A stretch of DNA of 64,000 nucleotides from an uncultured Emergencia sp. (lineage in GTDB: Bacteria > Bacillota > Clostridia > Peptostreptococcales > Anaerovoracaceae), in contig CAJFTU010000009.1 in assembly GCA_904420065.1 (NCBI GenBank), positions 62,001-126,000 on the forward strand. Direction: 5' to 3'. Below, in pieces: positions 63,548 through 64,000 of the stretch. The number at the start of each line of letters is the position of its first letter. The stretch's first letter is position 1. A model generated the notes under the pieces. That model ran no database searches and was not told the origin of the DNA. It saw only the letters and a list, made by a program, of their open reading frames with translations. Made by a program: the position numbers and the translations under genes.

Positions 63548-64000
63548 TTACCGTACAGGCGTGCCGGAACGGAAAATCTCCGCATACAGGCTCAGCGCAT
63601 AGCGATCCGTCATTCCCGCTATGTAATCCTTAACCACCACGTGAAGACCGTCTCGCTCTATCAACGCGTAATGATCGGCAGGAAGTTTATCGGAATGGGA
63701 CAGGAAGTATTCATAGAGAGAGCGGATGACTTCATCGATCTTGGCCAGATCCTCTTCTCTCTTGACCTTCTGGCTTCGATAGACGTTGGCGAACATGAAA
63801 TCCCGCAAAACATTCAGTTGTTTCCAGTGAACGGGATCCATCTGCACCTGTTCCCTGCCGTCGCTGAAACTGACCACATTCTCAACCATGGCGTTGATCC
63901 TCTCTCGATGACCCCGTCCGAACAGTTCGATCGGCTCCCTGGGAAGATCTTCAAGGGTAATTACGCCGCTTCGCACGGCATCGTCGATATCGTGATTGAT
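63548..64000 (-). CDS. dgt: dGTP triphosphohydrolase-like HD protein (N-terminus beyond window)
   Basis: The C-terminal ~150 residues of a deoxynucleoside triphosphohydrolase-like protein. The frame stays open to the window edge, reading INHDIDDAVRSGVITLEDLP, where the HD-domain Asp lies, then RDFMFANVYRSQ and the helical C-terminal domain. The family turns dNTPs into deoxynucleosides and triphosphate. Its position just upstream of dnaG-rpoD is typical of Clostridia. An in-frame ATG at 63976 is internal, not the start. Confidence 0.88.
   Translation of the reverse strand: MNHDIDDAVRSGVITLEDLPREPIELFGRGHRERINAMVENVVSFSDGREQVQMDPVHWKQLNVLRDFMFANVYRSQKVKREEDLAKIDEVIRSLYEYFLSHSDKLPADHYALIERDGLHVVVKDYIAGMTDRYALSLYAEIFRSGTPVR

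Overview
This is a chromosomal window from an anaerobic, low-to-mid-GC Firmicute. Most likely it is a spore-forming member of the Clostridia, perhaps near Peptostreptococcales/Anaerovoracaceae; that placement is inferred from gene content only. The evidence is a complete spoIIIAA-AH operon, Rel-HemZ-HisS-AspS gene order, class A RNase P RNA, fused SecDF, RNase J, the MEP isoprenoid pathway, and a giant 2-hydroxyacyl-CoA-dehydratase-type activase typical of amino-acid-fermenting anaerobes. Nearly every gene is on the minus strand, so the layout below is described in transcription order, from high to low coordinates.

63.5-57.8 kb: a cut-off dGTPase-like gene, then dnaG-rpoD-trmK-nif3 and a CapA lipoprotein. 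57.7-53.2 kb: two MATE exporters, a YcxB-like membrane protein, rnpB, and one plus-strand cysteine-cluster gene. 53.0-46.2 kb: the 1,410-residue activase, yebC, then a noncoding stretch holding a structured RNA (6S RNA candidate) and a heavy-metal ATPase fragment, then a formate/nitrite channel. 46.1-41.2 kb: polA-coaE and an orphan solute-binding protein. 41.0-39.5 kb: two tRNA-Leu genes enclosing decayed DNA (a LysR remnant, a frameshifted small gene and long inverted repeats). 39.5-23.1 kb: a long translation and RNA-metabolism block, yajC-secDF-rel-MBL-hemZ-hisS-aspS-nadD-yqeK-rsfS-leuS-rnj-ylbF. 23.1-15.2 kb: efp, mltG-trmR-trhP (tRNA U34 hydroxylation), a CNNM transporter, a small zinc-ribbon membrane protein, and a TetM-like GTPase fused to a Rae1-like NYN nuclease. 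15.1-10.8 kb: the spoIIIA operon, with a strikingly short spoIIIAF. 10.8-9.8 kb: a gene-poor gap with a chloramphenicol acetyltransferase relic and a duplicated promoter segment. 9.8-3.2 kb: asp23-nusB-Kae1-like-xseA-xseB-ispA-dxs-tlyA. 3.2-1 kb: an aminotransferase and the N-terminal two-thirds of mutS.

Most of the window is conserved housekeeping DNA, and horizontally acquired relics are confined to three gaps (about 10.1-10.8, 39.7-40.9 and 47.4-47.9 kb). The most interesting items are the TetM-NYN fusion gene, the minimal SpoIIIAF, the structured RNA, the Kae1 paralogue, the duplicated promoter and the relic islands.
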